From: Mesostigma viride
Taxonomy: Eukaryota; Streptophyta; Mesostigmatophyceae; Mesostigmatales; Mesostigmataceae
Reading direction: 5' to 3'
Assembly (NCBI GenBank): GCA_009746045.1
Contig: RPFO01000702.1
Coordinates: 996,001-1,060,000, forward strand
DNA: 64,000 bases
Shown one piece after another: positions 18,462 through 27,309 of this stretch; position 1 is the first letter of the stretch, and each line of letters opens with the position of its first letter. The notes below the pieces were generated by a model. The model had not been told where the DNA came from and ran no database searches. It saw only the letters and a list, made by a program, of their open reading frames with translations. The translations under genes and the position numbers were made by a program.

Positions 18462-18648
18462 TCGCAGTGTGGATAAACTTATCTTCGAACTAAATTTGAA
18501 AGATAAGCAAATTGAAGATTTAAAAATACAGAATCAGGAGTTAAAAAATAGCAGTGCAGTAATTCTTAATCAAATTAAAGAGTATATTAAAGAACTAGAA
18601 CAAATAAGAAATCATTATGTCGATAGTAACAATAACTCTAAGCAATAG
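18415..18648 (+). CDS. Small coiled-coil protein upstream of zapA
   Basis: 77 residues, charged and heptad-like from about 15 to 68 ('LNLKDKQIEDLKIQNQELK'), with no membrane segment. Alphaproteobacteria commonly have a small coiled-coil gene (DUF4164-like) immediately before zapA, and this one occupies that place, overlapping the RodZ-like gene by 47 bases and zapA by 32 bases. Heavy overlap on both sides lowers confidence, but the sustained amphipathic pattern argues against chance. It is probably a ZapA/Z-ring partner by position; that is inference. Confidence 0.6.
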   Translation: MEVDNKALIYLIKQINRSVDKLIFELNLKDKQIEDLKIQNQELKNSSAVILNQIKEYIKELEQIRNHYVDSNNNSKQ

Positions 18649-18925
18649 AGACTTTAAATTATACTGTCCGGAAGAAAGCCATGCGGAACTTCATTCTCTT
18701 GCTATAAAACTGGACGTTGAAATAAATAAAGTAAGACAAGCTAACCCTTCTGCTTCTTTTGAACTCCTGCTTGTTATGGTTGCACTTAATCTTTTGGATA
18801 ATAAGCAAAAGCAAGCAAACTTAGAAGCTGAAGGTGTAGCAAAAGAGGTTAATGAAGACTTTAAAATACTATTATCTTCTATATTTAATGAACTGAAAGT
18901 AGTTGCAGAAAAATTAGAAAGATGA
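18617..18925 (+). CDS. zapA: Cell division protein ZapA
   Basis: FtsZ-associated protein that bundles Z-ring filaments. 102 residues: the N-terminal beta-hairpin head 'VTITLSNRDFKLYCPEESH' with the usual 'Y-x-C' core, then 'LHSLAIKLDVEINKVRQ' and a long C-terminal coiled coil for tetramer formation. The 6S RNA candidate follows directly, a conserved zapA-ssrS arrangement in many proteobacteria. Confidence 0.87.
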   Translation: MSIVTITLSNRDFKLYCPEESHAELHSLAIKLDVEINKVRQANPSASFELLLVMVALNLLDNKQKQANLEAEGVAKEVNEDFKILLSSIFNELKVVAEKLER

Positions 18926-18965
18926 TAAAAGTAACTTAAGGGCTGCGTAGTGCGTCAGAATAGAT

Positions 18966-19160
18966 AAAAAACCCCTAGGACATAAGCATTTTCAAGGGAT
19001 TGGTCACTTACATCATCGTGGTGGTGTAATTACTAAGCCCACCTTATCGAAAGTTCTCTGATGGTGGACTTTATTCAACGGCTAAGGTGGTTCTTTCTTA
19101 ATATTTTAACTGAATCTATATGCACGGAAGTTTATATCCGGCAGAATCCTAGAGTTATTA
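18966..19160 (+). ncRNA. ssrS: 6S RNA candidate (ssrS)
   Basis: A gene-free segment directly behind zapA, the usual site of ssrS in proteobacteria. It can fold as one long rod. Closing stem: 18970-18972 (aac) and 18975-18980 (ctagga) pair with 19154-19156 and 19147-19152. Terminal arm: 19039-19045 (ccacctt) pairs with 19084-19090, and 19050-19056 (aaagttc) pairs with 19066-19072. The apical loop (19057-19065) lies almost exactly midway between the closing arms, giving an RNA of about 190 nt, close to the usual 184. A T-run (19162-19167) follows. 6S RNA binds the sigma-70 holoenzyme; identity here rests on position, size and fold, not on a profile search. Confidence 0.68.
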
Positions 19161-19242
19161 GTTTTTTCACGCTCTTTCTAATAAAATTAGTAGCACGTAT
19201 AATATAAATCTGTATAATGGCAGCGGTAAAAAGGGAAAGACC

Positions 19243-19896
19243 ATGTCAAAATTGAGCAAGCCTCTAGATATTCCATTGCGAGGCAGTAAAAAAAGCTTTG
19301 TTGGAATAGGGCAAAATATATTATCTGATGAAGAAAATAGCGTTGAGTTAGTTGTCGGTAAACCGGTTATCTACTCTAAATCAGTTAAGAAAGAAATAGA
19401 AATCGATGCAATTTATAGTTTATCTCCTTCGCCGGTGTCTAATAGCTTTACGTCTATGTCCTCTTTACAAAGCTTGCCATTGGAAGAAGAGGTTTCTGCT
19501 CCAGAGCGATTCAAATCTGAAGATGTTTTTCTACCTTTAGCCCCACTATCTGGTTCGGCTGAAAAAAATACTACTTCAGTATCCCTGGTATCGGTTACAA
19601 CTTCAGAATCCACAAAAGAAAGTCCGTCTATTTCACTACATGCTATATCTGAGCCTATCCCTATTCCTTTTTCGTCAAAATCGATTGGATCAATGGTATC
19701 GGAATCATTTCCTGATGATACTTCTCTCCTAATAACTGGTAGTGATAAAAATTCAGATTTAGGTATTTCTTTGCAACGTACTGATTTAGAAATTAATCAA
19801 AAATCGTCAGAATTAGATCCGGGGCTTATGCAGGAAGAACAAGGGATAAAAGCACTTGGAGATGGATATTTTATTTTTCAACTTGACGAAGAATAA
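19243..19896 (+). CDS. Serine-rich protein of unknown function
   Basis: 217 residues with no recognised domain, signal peptide or membrane segment. About one residue in five is serine, with many T, P, E and D, so most of the chain (about 60-190) should be disordered. The ends look more ordered: a basic start and the acidic C-terminus 'GDGYFIFQLDEE'. A good ribosome site (agggaaag) precedes the ATG. It lies alone between the 6S RNA candidate and the convergent rluC-like gene, with two bases between stops. Disordered, serine-rich proteins without relatives are common among secreted effectors of intracellular bacteria, but no secretion signal can be shown. Confidence 0.65.
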   Translation: MSKLSKPLDIPLRGSKKSFVGIGQNILSDEENSVELVVGKPVIYSKSVKKEIEIDAIYSLSPSPVSNSFTSMSSLQSLPLEEEVSAPERFKSEDVFLPLAPLSGSAEKNTTSVSLVSVTTSESTKESPSISLHAISEPIPIPFSSKSIGSMVSESFPDDTSLLITGSDKNSDLGISLQRTDLEINQKSSELDPGLMQEEQGIKALGDGYFIFQLDEE

Positions 19897-19898
19897 TC

Positions 19899-20840
19899 TT
19901 ATGACTCTTTTAGTTTTAATGAAGGATCAATGCTGTAAAAACAAGACCCAAAAATTTTATCCATAGGGGCTACGATTACTTGCTCCTTACCAAAGATTCT
20001 TGCCGGAATCGTAATTTCTAGCGCATGTAACATCATCCTCTTAAAAGGCAGTCCGCCATATTTTATATCACCTAGAATTGGAAATCCTAATTGTTTGCTA
20101 TGATACCTTAATTGGTGCATTCGGCCGGTTAGGGGGGTATATTTCATTATAGCACTATCGTTGTTGTTTGCTAATAGTTGATATATGGTTTTTGCAAATT
20201 TTCCATCTTCAGTTTCTTTCACTATTTCCTGAACTCCGGATTTTTCTTTACCAATATAACTTTCAATACTTCCTTCTTTCGGAATAAAAGATACATCGCC
20301 TGTTAATATGGCTATGTAAGTTTTTTGGATTTGTTTTTCTCTAAAAGCTTCCCCAAGTAAAATGGCACTATTTAGATTTTTAGCTATAATAAAAACCCCG
20401 CTCGTATATTTATCTAACCTGTGAACTAATTTATACTGACTTTTTTCAGTTTTATTCAAATATTGCAAAGCATGGTCGATACTAATAGTTATTTTGCTTC
20501 CGCCTTGTGCTGCAATACCATGTGGTTTGTTAATGGCAATAAATTGATCGCACGAAAAGATAAGATATTCATTAAGAATTTTATCAGCTAGCGAGATGGC
20601 TGCAGGAGAAAAAAAAGTTTTTTGAGGAATTATAAGATTTTCATTTATAAGATAATTAGCAATATTTACTACATCACCTTTGTTAATTCTAGTATGTGCT
20701 TTTACTTTTTTACCATTTACTTTGATTTGCCCTTTTCGTAAATTTTTTTCCACAACTCCTTGAGTTAAATAGGCAAATTTTTGCCTTAGAAATCTATCTA
20801 ACCTTGTTTCTATAATGTCTTCAACTCGCAATTCTATCAT
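19899..20840 (-). CDS. rluC: RluA-family 23S rRNA pseudouridine synthase (RluC-like)
   Basis: Isomerises specific uridines in 23S rRNA. An N-terminal S4 RNA-binding domain (1-70, 'LDRFLRQKFAYLTQGVVEKN') is followed by the catalytic domain with 'VHRLDKYTSGVFIIAK', where the aspartate of HRLD is the nucleophile, and the 'TGRMHQLRYHS' motif near 240. Length 313 matches RluC. It is the last gene of the long minus-strand unit, one base after ctaA. RluC versus RluD cannot be separated with certainty. Confidence 0.88.
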   Translation of the reverse strand: MIELRVEDIIETRLDRFLRQKFAYLTQGVVEKNLRKGQIKVNGKKVKAHTRINKGDVVNIANYLINENLIIPQKTFFSPAAISLADKILNEYLIFSCDQFIAINKPHGIAAQGGSKITISIDHALQYLNKTEKSQYKLVHRLDKYTSGVFIIAKNLNSAILLGEAFREKQIQKTYIAILTGDVSFIPKEGSIESYIGKEKSGVQEIVKETEDGKFAKTIYQLLANNNDSAIMKYTPLTGRMHQLRYHSKQLGFPILGDIKYGGLPFKRMMLHALEITIPARIFGKEQVIVAPMDKIFGSCFYSIDPSLKLKES

Positions 20841-20841
20841 T

Positions 20842-21870
20842 TTAATTTACAGCTAGATATTTAGCCCATAACAGGGTAGAAAGGAGTATTACAGCGCCTA
20901 TTTGATGAAGTAACGCAAGTGTAATCGGTACTAAATAAATTAGAGTAAAAATACCCAGCATGACTTGAAATATAAGAGCTATAATTAAATAAATTAGTAC
21001 TTTAGATAACAGTAAGTTTTGTATTTTAAAACCAATAAAACAAGTAATTAAAATAGCTAGTGTAACAATATAAGCTAGTATCCTATGGATAAACTGCACA
21101 AATACTGGGTCATAAAAGCTATTTGAACCAAATGTTCCGAAAGTAATTTCATTTGGTATAATTGAGTCTCCCATGAGCGGAAATTGATTATAAACAAGAC
21201 CGGCATCAAGTCCTGCAACAAAAGCACCAAAAGTTATTTGAATAAATAATAATACCAAACAAATATTTAACCAGATGTTAAGCGGAACTAAATTGGTTTT
21301 TATGCCGATAGGTATTTTGAAAAAAGACTGTTCCATTAATTGCCAGAATAATAGGGCATATAAGGCAATTGCCAGTAACAAATGGATTGCTAACCTAAAG
21401 TGGCTTACACAAGGAGCAGATATAAGACCGCTTTTTACCATATACCACCCAGCAATCCCTTGGCTAATCAGCAGAATTAACCCTATAAGATATATATAAA
21501 TTTTTGCGCTGCTAATAGTTTTATTATATAAAAAATACATCAAAGGGAGGATGTATAATATACCGGTAATGCGTCCTGCAATTCGGTGAATAAATTCTAG
21601 CCAGAAAATGGATTTAAATTCTGCTAAATTCATATTATTATTTACTTTGATATATTCGGGAGTCTGCTTGTATTTATCGAACTCGCTTATCCATGATGCT
21701 TCAGTTAAAGGAGGGAGAATTCCGGTTACGGGTTTCCATTCTGTAATAGACAAACCAGAATCAGTTAAACGAGTTAGCCCGCCAATAAAAATCATACAAA
21801 TAATTGCAGCGCACATTACTCTTAACCATAGAGTGAGGTAGTAATTTTGTTTGGTGCTTAAATCTTTCAT
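20842..21870 (-). CDS. ctaA: Heme A synthase CtaA (COX15 type)
   Basis: Oxidises the heme O methyl group to formyl to give heme A for cytochrome aa3 oxidase. 342 residues, eight membrane helices. Heme-ligating histidines stand in 'EFIHRIAGR', 'PCVSHFRLAIHL', 'FIHRILAY' and 'LLHQIGAV', as in the mitochondrial and alphaproteobacterial COX15 class; the cysteine pair of Bacillus CtaA is not needed in this class. It follows the antiporter genes with seven bases between, so respiration and ion transport genes share a transcript. Confidence 0.95.
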   Translation of the reverse strand: MKDLSTKQNYYLTLWLRVMCAAIICMIFIGGLTRLTDSGLSITEWKPVTGILPPLTEASWISEFDKYKQTPEYIKVNNNMNLAEFKSIFWLEFIHRIAGRITGILYILPLMYFLYNKTISSAKIYIYLIGLILLISQGIAGWYMVKSGLISAPCVSHFRLAIHLLLAIALYALLFWQLMEQSFFKIPIGIKTNLVPLNIWLNICLVLLFIQITFGAFVAGLDAGLVYNQFPLMGDSIIPNEITFGTFGSNSFYDPVFVQFIHRILAYIVTLAILITCFIGFKIQNLLLSKVLIYLIIALIFQVMLGIFTLIYLVPITLALLHQIGAVILLSTLLWAKYLAVN

Positions 21871-21877
21871 CTTATAG

Positions 21878-23533
21878 CTAATATAAACTAATAAGCAAGG
21901 TAGCTAGCATAACAATTAATAAAGATATTACCATAAAAATTGCAGTTTGCTGGTTATGCAAAATAGACAGTTTCTTTATTAATTGCTCTTCTAAAACATC
22001 TAAACGCCAATTTTCTTTTGGTGATTCAGGTGGATTATCTTTTTTCCAGTAATGATATAAATAAGCAAAACCATAACCAATTATTTCAAGAATATTGAGG
22101 CTGGTGCTCTCTTTTCGTGTTATATTTAAGCTTATAACGATCATTATAGAAACACCATAAATAGCTAGTTGTTTCAGCATTTCATAGGAATAGTTATTTA
22201 TTTCATATAGCGGATGCAAAATATTTCTAATTGGCGTAAATTCCCATAAAAATCCTGTAATAAAGCAAGCTAGGCTTATAAAAATAAGGCTAAATTTATT
22301 GTAAATATTCATCTCTAAGGCAATGACTTTTTTGTGTTTTATAATTTCTTTCCACGGAAAAGAAATTATAGTAAACACACCGGAGAGTAATATTGCTATA
22401 TAAAAGAAATTTCCAGAAAATAGGTGAGATAATTCTGCTTTATTATAAAAACTTAAACTAAAAGGAATATTGATCATTAATGAGATTCCAATGCTGGCCG
22501 ATATTAATAGGATAGTATTTTTAAGTTTCCCTAGTTCTAAGCAAAGAGTAATTCCTTTCCTATCCTGAAGGGTAGCACAAAGGGTGCTAAGCAGACATTT
22601 GTAGATAATATGGATAAATAAATAACACGTTACCCCAACAAGAGCTGATTTGTTCCCAGAGCTAATGCCAATTGCCATCATTCCCATGGCAACTATTGAT
22701 AAATAACATAGTAGAGCAAATATATTGTCTTCAAAAATTGCTTTAAATCCGGAATATAGTATCATAGTTAGCCCTATATATTTCAAGGGTTCAAACCCAT
22801 AAAATACTTTGATTAACAAAATTACCCCCAGCTTGGTAGTAAAATTGATTAAATATAAAAATCCAGAAGCTGAAGCTGCTTTATAATAGTTAACCATCCA
22901 GCCGGAAAATGGAAATGCCGCAATGTTAATTACCATAGCCGTAAACATTACATAAAGTATGGCATGCGAATATTCTGGGTCCTCCATTAGATTAGTAACC
23001 AAAATAATTTCGGAAGAATTGCTTTTAGATATAATATGAGCAATACCGATTAGTATCATATTACTGGTTACTAAATGGGTTAGGAAATATTTTTTTCCAC
23101 AGTTAATGGAGGGGAAACTTTTCTCTTCTTTGCGATTTCCTATGAATATAATCATCGAGGACATAACCATCATTATTTCAAGACCAGCGAACATTGAAAT
23201 AAAATCTTGAGCCAAAAGGCTAATAAATACAGCAGCGCCATAAGCACAACCTATTATTAATTCATTATATTTTTTTTGACCAAGAGCGTAAGAATTAGCA
23301 GTTAATAATACTAGCAAAAATGCCGACCCAATTAATTTATTAAAATCGTCGAATTCCCAAATTAATTTTAAATTATATAACTCAAAAGAATATCTACCTT
23401 GACCCAAGAATAACCCTATAGAGCTAATAATAGGACTAACAAGTGCAACAAATTTAAATAATATGCTATGCCTATTAATTACTAGTAATAGCAATATAAA
23501 AAGCATTGTTATGGTTGCTGGGTGAAAAAACAT
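21878..23533 (-). CDS. Proton-pumping antiporter-like membrane subunit (NuoL/M/N-Mrp family), third large subunit
   Basis: 551 residues and about 14 membrane helices, of the Proton_antipo_M family shared by complex I and Mrp antiporters. The conserved acidic residue of helix 5 is present in 'SMFAGLEIMMV'. 'YYKAASASGFLYLINFTTKLGV' corresponds to the discontinuous-helix region with its lysine. It is the last of three large pump-like subunits in this unit, longer and more divergent than the other two, with a charged C-terminal loop (about 480-525). It may stand in for the N-terminal part of MrpA; that is inference from gene order. Confidence 0.8.
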   Translation of the reverse strand: MFFHPATITMLFILLLLVINRHSILFKFVALVSPIISSIGLFLGQGRYSFELYNLKLIWEFDDFNKLIGSAFLLVLLTANSYALGQKKYNELIIGCAYGAAVFISLLAQDFISMFAGLEIMMVMSSMIIFIGNRKEEKSFPSINCGKKYFLTHLVTSNMILIGIAHIISKSNSSEIILVTNLMEDPEYSHAILYVMFTAMVINIAAFPFSGWMVNYYKAASASGFLYLINFTTKLGVILLIKVFYGFEPLKYIGLTMILYSGFKAIFEDNIFALLCYLSIVAMGMMAIGISSGNKSALVGVTCYLFIHIIYKCLLSTLCATLQDRKGITLCLELGKLKNTILLISASIGISLMINIPFSLSFYNKAELSHLFSGNFFYIAILLSGVFTIISFPWKEIIKHKKVIALEMNIYNKFSLIFISLACFITGFLWEFTPIRNILHPLYEINNYSYEMLKQLAIYGVSIMIVISLNITRKESTSLNILEIIGYGFAYLYHYWKKDNPPESPKENWRLDVLEEQLIKKLSILHNQQTAIFMVISLLIVMLATLLISLY

Positions 23534-23550
23534 TTTTATATATTCCTATT

Positions 23551-25011
23551 TTACATAAAAGTTAGAAAAATATTGATGACCTGCTGGATAAAAAAGAAAC
23601 AAATAACAAAAATTATACATAAAACCAGACTAATAAACATGAAAATAGGAACGGTTTTTTCTGTATTATTATTTTTTGTCTTTATTGGTTCGTATATAAA
23701 ACGTAATACCCTAAGCATATAAAACGCTGAAAATAAGCTGCTAACTGCAATAACTATCATTACCAATAAGTTTTGTTGATTAGCTGCTGCTACCATAATA
23801 TAAAATTTACTGATAAATCCTGCAAATGGTGGGATACCTATCAAAGAGAGAGTAGCTATAAGGAAAATTGCACTAGTTTTGGGCATGTTTTTGTTTATTC
23901 CTGTAAGGTCAGTTAGGTAATAAGTTCTATCTAAGCTGTAAAAATTACCTGCGGAGTAAAACAAACAAATTTTGCTAAATGAATGGGAAATCATATGAGT
24001 AACTGCTGCCGCTAACCCTTTGGGAGTAAATAAGAAAGCACTAATTAGAGCAATACTTAGCTGGTTAATAGTAGAATATGCCAATATCATTTTAATTTCA
24101 TTGCATTTTAATGCCTGGAGTGAACTGTATAATATGGTTATAGCCGGTAGAATTACCAGCCAGTTAAAATCGCTGAATAAATATTGTAGGTACTCTAGTC
24201 CAAACACATAAAAAAGTACTTTATATATACAAAACAAACCAGTTTTAACTACAACGACCGCATGGAGTAGGGCGCTGACAGGGTAGGAGGCAACCATAGC
24301 GGCTGGTAACCATCCGTGTAATGGGTAAAGTGCTGCTTTACTTATGCCAAATATAAAAAAGAGTAGTAAAAAAATAGCAGAGGAGTCTGAAAAATAATGC
24401 TTTATGAAACCGCCGCTAACAAACGTGCCCGTTCCTATTTTTGAATAGATAACTATTATTGCGGGCAGAAATAATGTAATACTGCTGAGCAATAGGATTT
24501 TTAGATATTTATTTAAACCGGCAAGCGTTTTTTTATCAAAGTGATGAACTATTAACGGAATTGTACATAACGTTAGTAATTCGTAAGCTATAAACATGGT
24601 AATTAAGTTTGCAGATAAAGCAACTATGCAACCTAGTAAAATACAACAATTAACAAAAAATAAATATTTACTGGAATTTGTAATGTGATTAATGGTTAAA
24701 AATTTTATTGTATATAGGAGAGCCGGAATCCAAAGTGCCGCAAGCATAGTTAGGAAAATGAGCCCAAGTGGTTCAAGGCTAAACGCTATAGAGTATTTAC
24801 CGATATCTAATAAAGTGAATTTTATTACAGTGCCGTTTATAAATAAATCGTCAATTATTATCACGTTAAATAGAAAAAATATGCTGATGCTAAGCAGAAA
24901 AAAGCTTCTGATTTTGCTGTCTTCTTTTGTAAAAAAAGGTGCAACCAGGTTAATCATACCAAGAAGCATAGTAGAAATAATTAAAAAATTTAAAGGCATT
25001 GGGCTGGTCAT
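23551..25011 (-). CDS. Proton-pumping antiporter-like membrane subunit (MrpD/NuoM-like), second large subunit
   Basis: 486 residues, about 14 membrane helices. Proton_antipo_M signatures: acidic helix-5 residue in 'TMFIAYELLTLCTIPL', lysine region 'GISKAALYPLHGWLPAAMVA' and 'HAVVVVKTGLFCIYKV', and the late 'SHSFSKICLFYSAG'. The motif 'HGWLPAAMVASYPVSALLH' is typical of complex I NuoL/M and Mrp subunits. It lies between the MrpD gene and the third large subunit. It most likely forms part of the same membrane complex. Confidence 0.85.
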   Translation of the reverse strand: MTSPMPLNFLIISTMLLGMINLVAPFFTKEDSKIRSFFLLSISIFFLFNVIIIDDLFINGTVIKFTLLDIGKYSIAFSLEPLGLIFLTMLAALWIPALLYTIKFLTINHITNSSKYLFFVNCCILLGCIVALSANLITMFIAYELLTLCTIPLIVHHFDKKTLAGLNKYLKILLLSSITLFLPAIIVIYSKIGTGTFVSGGFIKHYFSDSSAIFLLLFFIFGISKAALYPLHGWLPAAMVASYPVSALLHAVVVVKTGLFCIYKVLFYVFGLEYLQYLFSDFNWLVILPAITILYSSLQALKCNEIKMILAYSTINQLSIALISAFLFTPKGLAAAVTHMISHSFSKICLFYSAGNFYSLDRTYYLTDLTGINKNMPKTSAIFLIATLSLIGIPPFAGFISKFYIMVAAANQQNLLVMIVIAVSSLFSAFYMLRVLRFIYEPIKTKNNNTEKTVPIFMFISLVLCIIFVICFFFIQQVINIFLTFM

Positions 25012-25036
25012 TATTTAATCTGTTTTTGTATTTAAC

Positions 25037-26515
25037 CTAACCTATGGTCATGGAAGTATGGTAACCAATCATTTCTGCTATTTCGTGCATATATAATAAT
25101 GTAAAAATATGTACGGTGACAATAGCAAATAACCCTAGTAGATTTGTATCTATTTGGATCACCCCATTTTCTTCTTTGGCAAAGAAAAGAGCTTTTGCAA
25201 GTTTAAGATGGTATAATATTCCGAAAACTGAAGCAATTACTACGATAATAAATTCTAACAACAAGCTTTGCTGAATTAAAAGCTCAAATATCTTAATTTT
25301 TATTATAAACATACTAGTTAGCGGCAAAGAAGCACTAAAAAGAAGGATTAAAGCTGCTAGAATTTTGAACCAAGGTGAATCTTTTATTTGTTTTATTGAG
25401 TATATATCTAAATTGTTTGTTTTATTTTCAATATGAGCAAGTAGTGTAAATAAACCAATTTTATTAACACTATCAATAATCAGCAACTGAAATAACAAAG
25501 CTTTTGCTGGCCAAATTGATAAAAGAAGAAAAGCATAACCGATTTGTAGGGCTGTAGAATAAATAATAATTTTTTTAATATTTTTTGATTTTAAGGCTAA
25601 ATAAGAGCAGATAATAAGGGTCGTAATTGCCATAGCCCGCAGCATTAAGGAAAATGGAATATAGATTAGATTAACTTCGATAGTAAAATACAAGAAGCGC
25701 ATTATCATATATATTCCAAGTAGACTAGAGATAGCCGCAATATAAGTGAGAATAAATGGCGCAGTAGCAGAGTAAGATCTGATCATCCAAAAATGTAATG
25801 GGAAAAATGCCATCTTCAAGATTGCTCCGGTTAAGAAAAACACTATAGCAATTATTAACAGATGTAATTTTGTTGATCCTGCCACGCTTGATCCGTAATT
25901 CACTTGTAGAATATTAGAGATATCAGCAATATTGAGGCTACCGGTGATGGCAAAAAAGAAGCCAATAGATATTAGTATTAATGTTGCGCCAATTGTACCT
26001 AGTATAAGATAATCAAATGCTCCGATTAAAGCTTTTGCTTCTTTTCCTTTTGAAACTAAAACGTAAGTTGCTAGAGAGGAAATTTCAATAAATACATAAA
26101 AATTAAATAAATCATTAGTGCTAAGTACTCCAAGATATCCCGCATGAGCAAATAGGAGCAAGCTGTAGAACATATGGTGTTTTTTATCATCAATATATTT
26201 TGTAATTGTTTTATTAATAAGTTGTTTGCCAAAGAGTAAGAAAAATAATAAGACACCGTTTATGTATATTATTATCGGCTGATTTAGATAATCTAAACTA
26301 TACTCTATACCAATCGGTGCTTGCCAATTACCGAAAGAATAGGATTGGAAATTGCCTGATGTAGATATGCCATAAAGCGTAATTACTAGATTCGTTATAA
26401 TAGCAATAGTAGCAATAAGCCAGGAAGTGAATTTATGGAAAGTTAAAGCACAAAACAACGCTGAAAAAAAAGGAATTAACACTTGTAATGCCGGGATATG
26501 GTTAATTAAAGTCAT
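25037..26515 (-). CDS. mrpD: Mrp-type antiporter subunit D
   Basis: 492 residues, about 14 membrane helices. It sits directly after mrpC as in standard mrp operons, overlapping its stop by one base (26515). Key features: glutamate in 'NFYVFIEISSLATYVLV' (helix 5), 'ILKMAFFPLHFWMIRSYS' and 'APFILTYIAAISSLLGIY'. Couples proton movement to Na+ or K+ export at the inner membrane. Best match among the three large subunits to genuine MrpD because of position. Confidence 0.87.
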   Translation of the reverse strand: MTLINHIPALQVLIPFFSALFCALTFHKFTSWLIATIAIITNLVITLYGISTSGNFQSYSFGNWQAPIGIEYSLDYLNQPIIIYINGVLLFFLLFGKQLINKTITKYIDDKKHHMFYSLLLFAHAGYLGVLSTNDLFNFYVFIEISSLATYVLVSKGKEAKALIGAFDYLILGTIGATLILISIGFFFAITGSLNIADISNILQVNYGSSVAGSTKLHLLIIAIVFFLTGAILKMAFFPLHFWMIRSYSATAPFILTYIAAISSLLGIYMIMRFLYFTIEVNLIYIPFSLMLRAMAITTLIICSYLALKSKNIKKIIIYSTALQIGYAFLLLSIWPAKALLFQLLIIDSVNKIGLFTLLAHIENKTNNLDIYSIKQIKDSPWFKILAALILLFSASLPLTSMFIIKIKIFELLIQQSLLLEFIIVVIASVFGILYHLKLAKALFFAKEENGVIQIDTNLLGLFAIVTVHIFTLLYMHEIAEMIGYHTSMTIG

Positions 26516-26871
26516 TAATTATCCTCTTGCTGAGTTATTGCACTTTCCGAGATAGTGCCGTACTCTTTATATATTTTGTATATTAAAGCAAGTCCTACGG
26601 ACATGGTAGAAAATCCAACTACAATAGCAGTTAGCATCAGTACATGCGGTAGGGGACTGGAGAAATTGTACGGGCAATTAGCCGAATTGGGGCAAATATC
26701 AATTGGAAGAATAGCCCCACTTACTTTACCAAGAGCTATGTAAAAAAGGAGAACTGAGCTTTGGAATATTCCAAGGCCGATGATTTTACGTAAGTAATTA
26801 TCGCTAGTTAACATTATAAAAAGACCAGTAACAAGTACTAGTGCTGCAAAAAAGTAAATAATATTTTGCAT
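26515..26871 (-). CDS. mrpC: Mrp-type antiporter subunit C (NuoK-like)
   Basis: 118 residues with three membrane helices, the NuoK/MrpC fold: 'GLFIMLTSDNYLRKIIGLGIFQSSVLLFYI' region (described in parts: residues 17-45) followed by 'DPLPHVLMLTAIVVG'-like 'SPLPHVLMLTAIVVGFS'. The 'PLPHALVLTAIVI' motif is diagnostic of MrpC. It is joined to mrpD by a one-base overlap and follows mrpB by nine bases. Confidence 0.9.
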   Translation of the reverse strand: MQNIIYFFAALVLVTGLFIMLTSDNYLRKIIGLGIFQSSVLLFYIALGKVSGAILPIDICPNSANCPYNFSSPLPHVLMLTAIVVGFSTMSVGLALIYKIYKEYGTISESAITQQEDN

Positions 26872-26880
26872 GGTAGAGAA

Positions 26881-27309
26881 CTAATCCTCCTTTAAAACTA
26901 AATAAATTAAACACATAATTGATGAAACTGTTAAACCGACTCCAATTTCAATAAAAAATATACCTATATGTTGACCGGTAAGAGGGTGATTTACCCAAGG
27001 AGTTTTAGCAATTGAATTATAATTTAAGTAATTATCATCAAACAAAAATGAAACAAGCCCTGTAGATGCATAAATTAGCACTCCAAATATCCCGCAAATA
27101 ATGAGAGCTTTTTCTGAAAAAAATTCGCAAGTTTTTTTACTGCCGTTGAGAAGGTCAAAAGCAATTATTCCTGAAGCAAAAATTACTCCCGCTTGGAATC
27201 CCCCTCCCGGAGAAACTTCCCCGTTTAACTGGATGTAAATAGCGTATAGAATCAGATAAGGGATTATAAATGAGACTACTGTTTTTAAAACGGAAAAATA
27301 TTTCAGCAT
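26881..27309 (-). CDS. mrpB: Mrp-type antiporter subunit B
   Basis: 142 residues, four membrane helices. The 'PGGGFQAGVIFASGIIAFDL' motif near residues 32-51 is the MrpB/MnhB signature. It starts on the last base of the DUF4040 subunit gene (27309), so translation is coupled. In other bacteria the subunit is needed for assembly of the hetero-oligomeric antiporter. Confidence 0.92.
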   Translation of the reverse strand: MLKYFSVLKTVVSFIIPYLILYAIYIQLNGEVSPGGGFQAGVIFASGIIAFDLLNGSKKTCEFFSEKALIICGIFGVLIYASTGLVSFLFDDNYLNYNSIAKTPWVNHPLTGQHIGIFFIEIGVGLTVSSIMCLIYLVLKED

